From the NCBI GenBank assembly GCA_946127115.1, contig CAMGYI010000002.1:533835-597834 (forward strand): a stretch of DNA of 64,000 nucleotides, written 5' to 3'. This DNA is from an uncultured Chlamydia sp. (GTDB lineage: Bacteria; Chlamydiota; Chlamydiia; Chlamydiales; Simkaniaceae). The notes under the pieces were generated by a model. That model worked only from the letters and a program-made list of their open reading frames with translations. It was not told the origin of the DNA and made no database searches. This document shows, in pieces, positions 62,995 through 64,000 of the stretch; positions within the stretch are counted from its first letter, which is position 1; every line of letters begins with the position of its first letter. The translations under genes and the position numbers were made by a program.

Positions 62995-64000
62995 CTATAT
63001 CGGTAACTCTATATTGGGCGGAATGTTCTCCAACTTAGGTTTTATCCGCTTTGCCTTTGAATAATCTCTTTGTATCGGCTGGAGGTAGGGGGTGTCAATG
63101 GACTTGTATGAAATTTCGGGTTCATCACTTCCGGGATTGAACGTCGCAATGGTCGTTTTCAGCCAATTTTTATCATCACGCTCTGGAAATTCAGGTTTGA
63201 AGTGCGACCCACGGAACTCATTACGCAAAAGTGCTCCCTTGGTAATAATCAATGCGAGTTCTAACATCGATTGAAACTGGTTTGCAAAGGTATAGGTTTG
63301 GTTGAGGCTTTCTCCTTTATCATCAAGGGAAATATGTTTGTAACGTGCGCGAATTTTTTTGATGTTTTCAAGTGTCTCCTTAAGGTTCTTGTTATTCCGC
63401 TTTACAGTGACATGTTGAACCATCATCTTAGCAAGCTCTTCGTGGAGCTGGTGAACGTTCTCTTTCCCGCCTCTCGCCATTAACTCTTGTTTAAAGGCTT
63501 CTTCTTTTCTTAAGGCTTCTTTAAACGGGGCTTCATCCACATCCTGATACCCCCGCGTTAACGTTTCGAGATAGTGAGGAACCTCAACGCCGCAAACAAG
63601 TCCTCCAAAAATGCAAGATAGAAGAGAATTGGCCCCTAGACGATTTGCCCCGTGAAATTGATAATCAGCCTCACCAGCGACAAAGCATCCGGTCAGATTG
63701 CTCATTTGGCGAAACCTCTCTTTTCGGTCGGGAGCATCTGCTGCAGGCCAATCGACCCACGCTCCACCCATAGAATAGTGAACAGCAGGAGTAATTCTCA
63801 TGGGAACTTTACGAGGGTTTTCTCCAGTAAACTTCTGATAAATATCCAGAACTGATTCGAGTCTATGAATGATTTTTTCTGGAAGATGGGTGATGTCAAG
63901 ATACACTTCATCCCTTCCTTCAACCCCAAGTCCTAGCTCAATTACGCGAAGGAGCTCGCGCGCTGCAATGTCTCGAGGCACAAGGTTTCCAAAGGCTGGA
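62995..64000 (-). CDS. sdhA: Succinate dehydrogenase flavoprotein subunit, C-terminal part (cut by window edge)
   Basis: The frame is open to the window end and reads PAFGNLVPRDIAARELLRVI, matching the SdhA motif just after the FAD-binding half. Further signatures are RKVPMRITPAVHYSMGGAWV (substrate and capping region), GLVCGVEVPHYLE-like text in place of the usual GLFAAGE region with FVAGEADYQFHGANRLGANS, and a C-terminal helical domain with RSHFKPEFPERDD-like GSHFKPEFPERDDKNW. It oxidises succinate to fumarate. The N-terminal FAD-attachment part is outside the window. Confidence 0.95.
   Translation of the reverse strand, partial: PAFGNLVPRDIAARELLRVIELGLGVEGRDEVYLDITHLPEKIIHRLESVLDIYQKFTGENPRKVPMRITPAVHYSMGGAWVDWPAADAPDRKERFRQMSNLTGCFVAGEADYQFHGANRLGANSLLSCIFGGLVCGVEVPHYLETLTRGYQDVDEAPFKEALRKEEAFKQELMARGGKENVHQLHEELAKMMVQHVTVKRNNKNLKETLENIKKIRARYKHISLDDKGESLNQTYTFANQFQSMLELALIITKGALLRNEFRGSHFKPEFPERDDKNWLKTTIATFNPGSDEPEISYKSIDTPYLQPIQRDYSKAKRIKPKLENIPPNIELPI

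Overview
The window reads as a chromosomal segment of an environmental chlamydia (Chlamydiota, order Parachlamydiales; a Simkania-like relative is plausible but cannot be fixed from sequence reading alone). The evidence is moderate GC with compact, often overlapping genes, chlamydial gene strings (rpsB-tsf-pyrH-frr; lpdA-lipA; pseudopilins near pepP-mutL; dnaB-mnmG-lplA; sdhA-sdhB), many signal-peptide proteins of chlamydial style, and very large Pmp-like autotransporters. No rRNA, plasmid, phage or CRISPR is present.

Layout. 1-9074: a convergent pair of giant autotransporter genes with almost identical beta-barrels in inverted orientation, separated by a dead IS982-type transposase; the second gene carries a one-base frameshift. 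9633-12928: tRNA-Gly, the translation operon rpsB-tsf-pyrH-frr, then tRNA-Glu and tRNA-Lys. 13163-14215: a secreted-looking methyltransferase bracketed by ~45-bp repeats. 15218-19872: lpdA-lipA-HEAT-like gene under a clear sigma-70-type promoter, then glgC. 20458-24740: a small secreted peptide coupled to a metallophosphoesterase, an acidic protein, and three tandem GT32-type glycosyltransferases. 24764-28533: pseudopilin-like genes of a type II secretion system with an OPT peptide transporter among them. 28575-37640: orphan histidine kinase; tdk plus MFS transporter; on the minus strand a tightly overlapping run mutL, Xaa-Pro peptidase, class III nucleotidyl cyclase, crcB, DUF190. 37707-48698: oligoendopeptidase F, secreted Nudix hydrolase, tRNA-Ser, dnaB, a DapA-family aldolase, a tiny ribosomal-type basic protein, mnmG, a degenerate receiver/GGDEF protein and lplA. 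48700-57190: a plastic zone with IS6, ISAs1 and IS982 remnants, a membrane-anchored zeta-toxin-like kinase, and a third giant autotransporter broken by a 17-bp deletion inside a 192-bp repeat array. 57227-64000: two sodium/proton-coupled amino-acid symporters, a chlamydia-type unknown protein and sdhB-sdhA.

How it fits together: the housekeeping parts describe an intracellular, host-dependent lifestyle (uptake of peptides, amino acids and perhaps thymidine; glycogen precursor synthesis; lipoylation and a partial TCA cycle). The accessory parts are surface or secreted. The most striking signal is the autotransporter set at both ends of the window: three genes built from exchangeable 192-bp and 270-bp passenger repeats and shared barrels, two of them out of frame in a way that recombination between repeats could repair. 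That looks like a recombination-driven surface-variation repertoire, although ordinary decay or assembly error has not been excluded.
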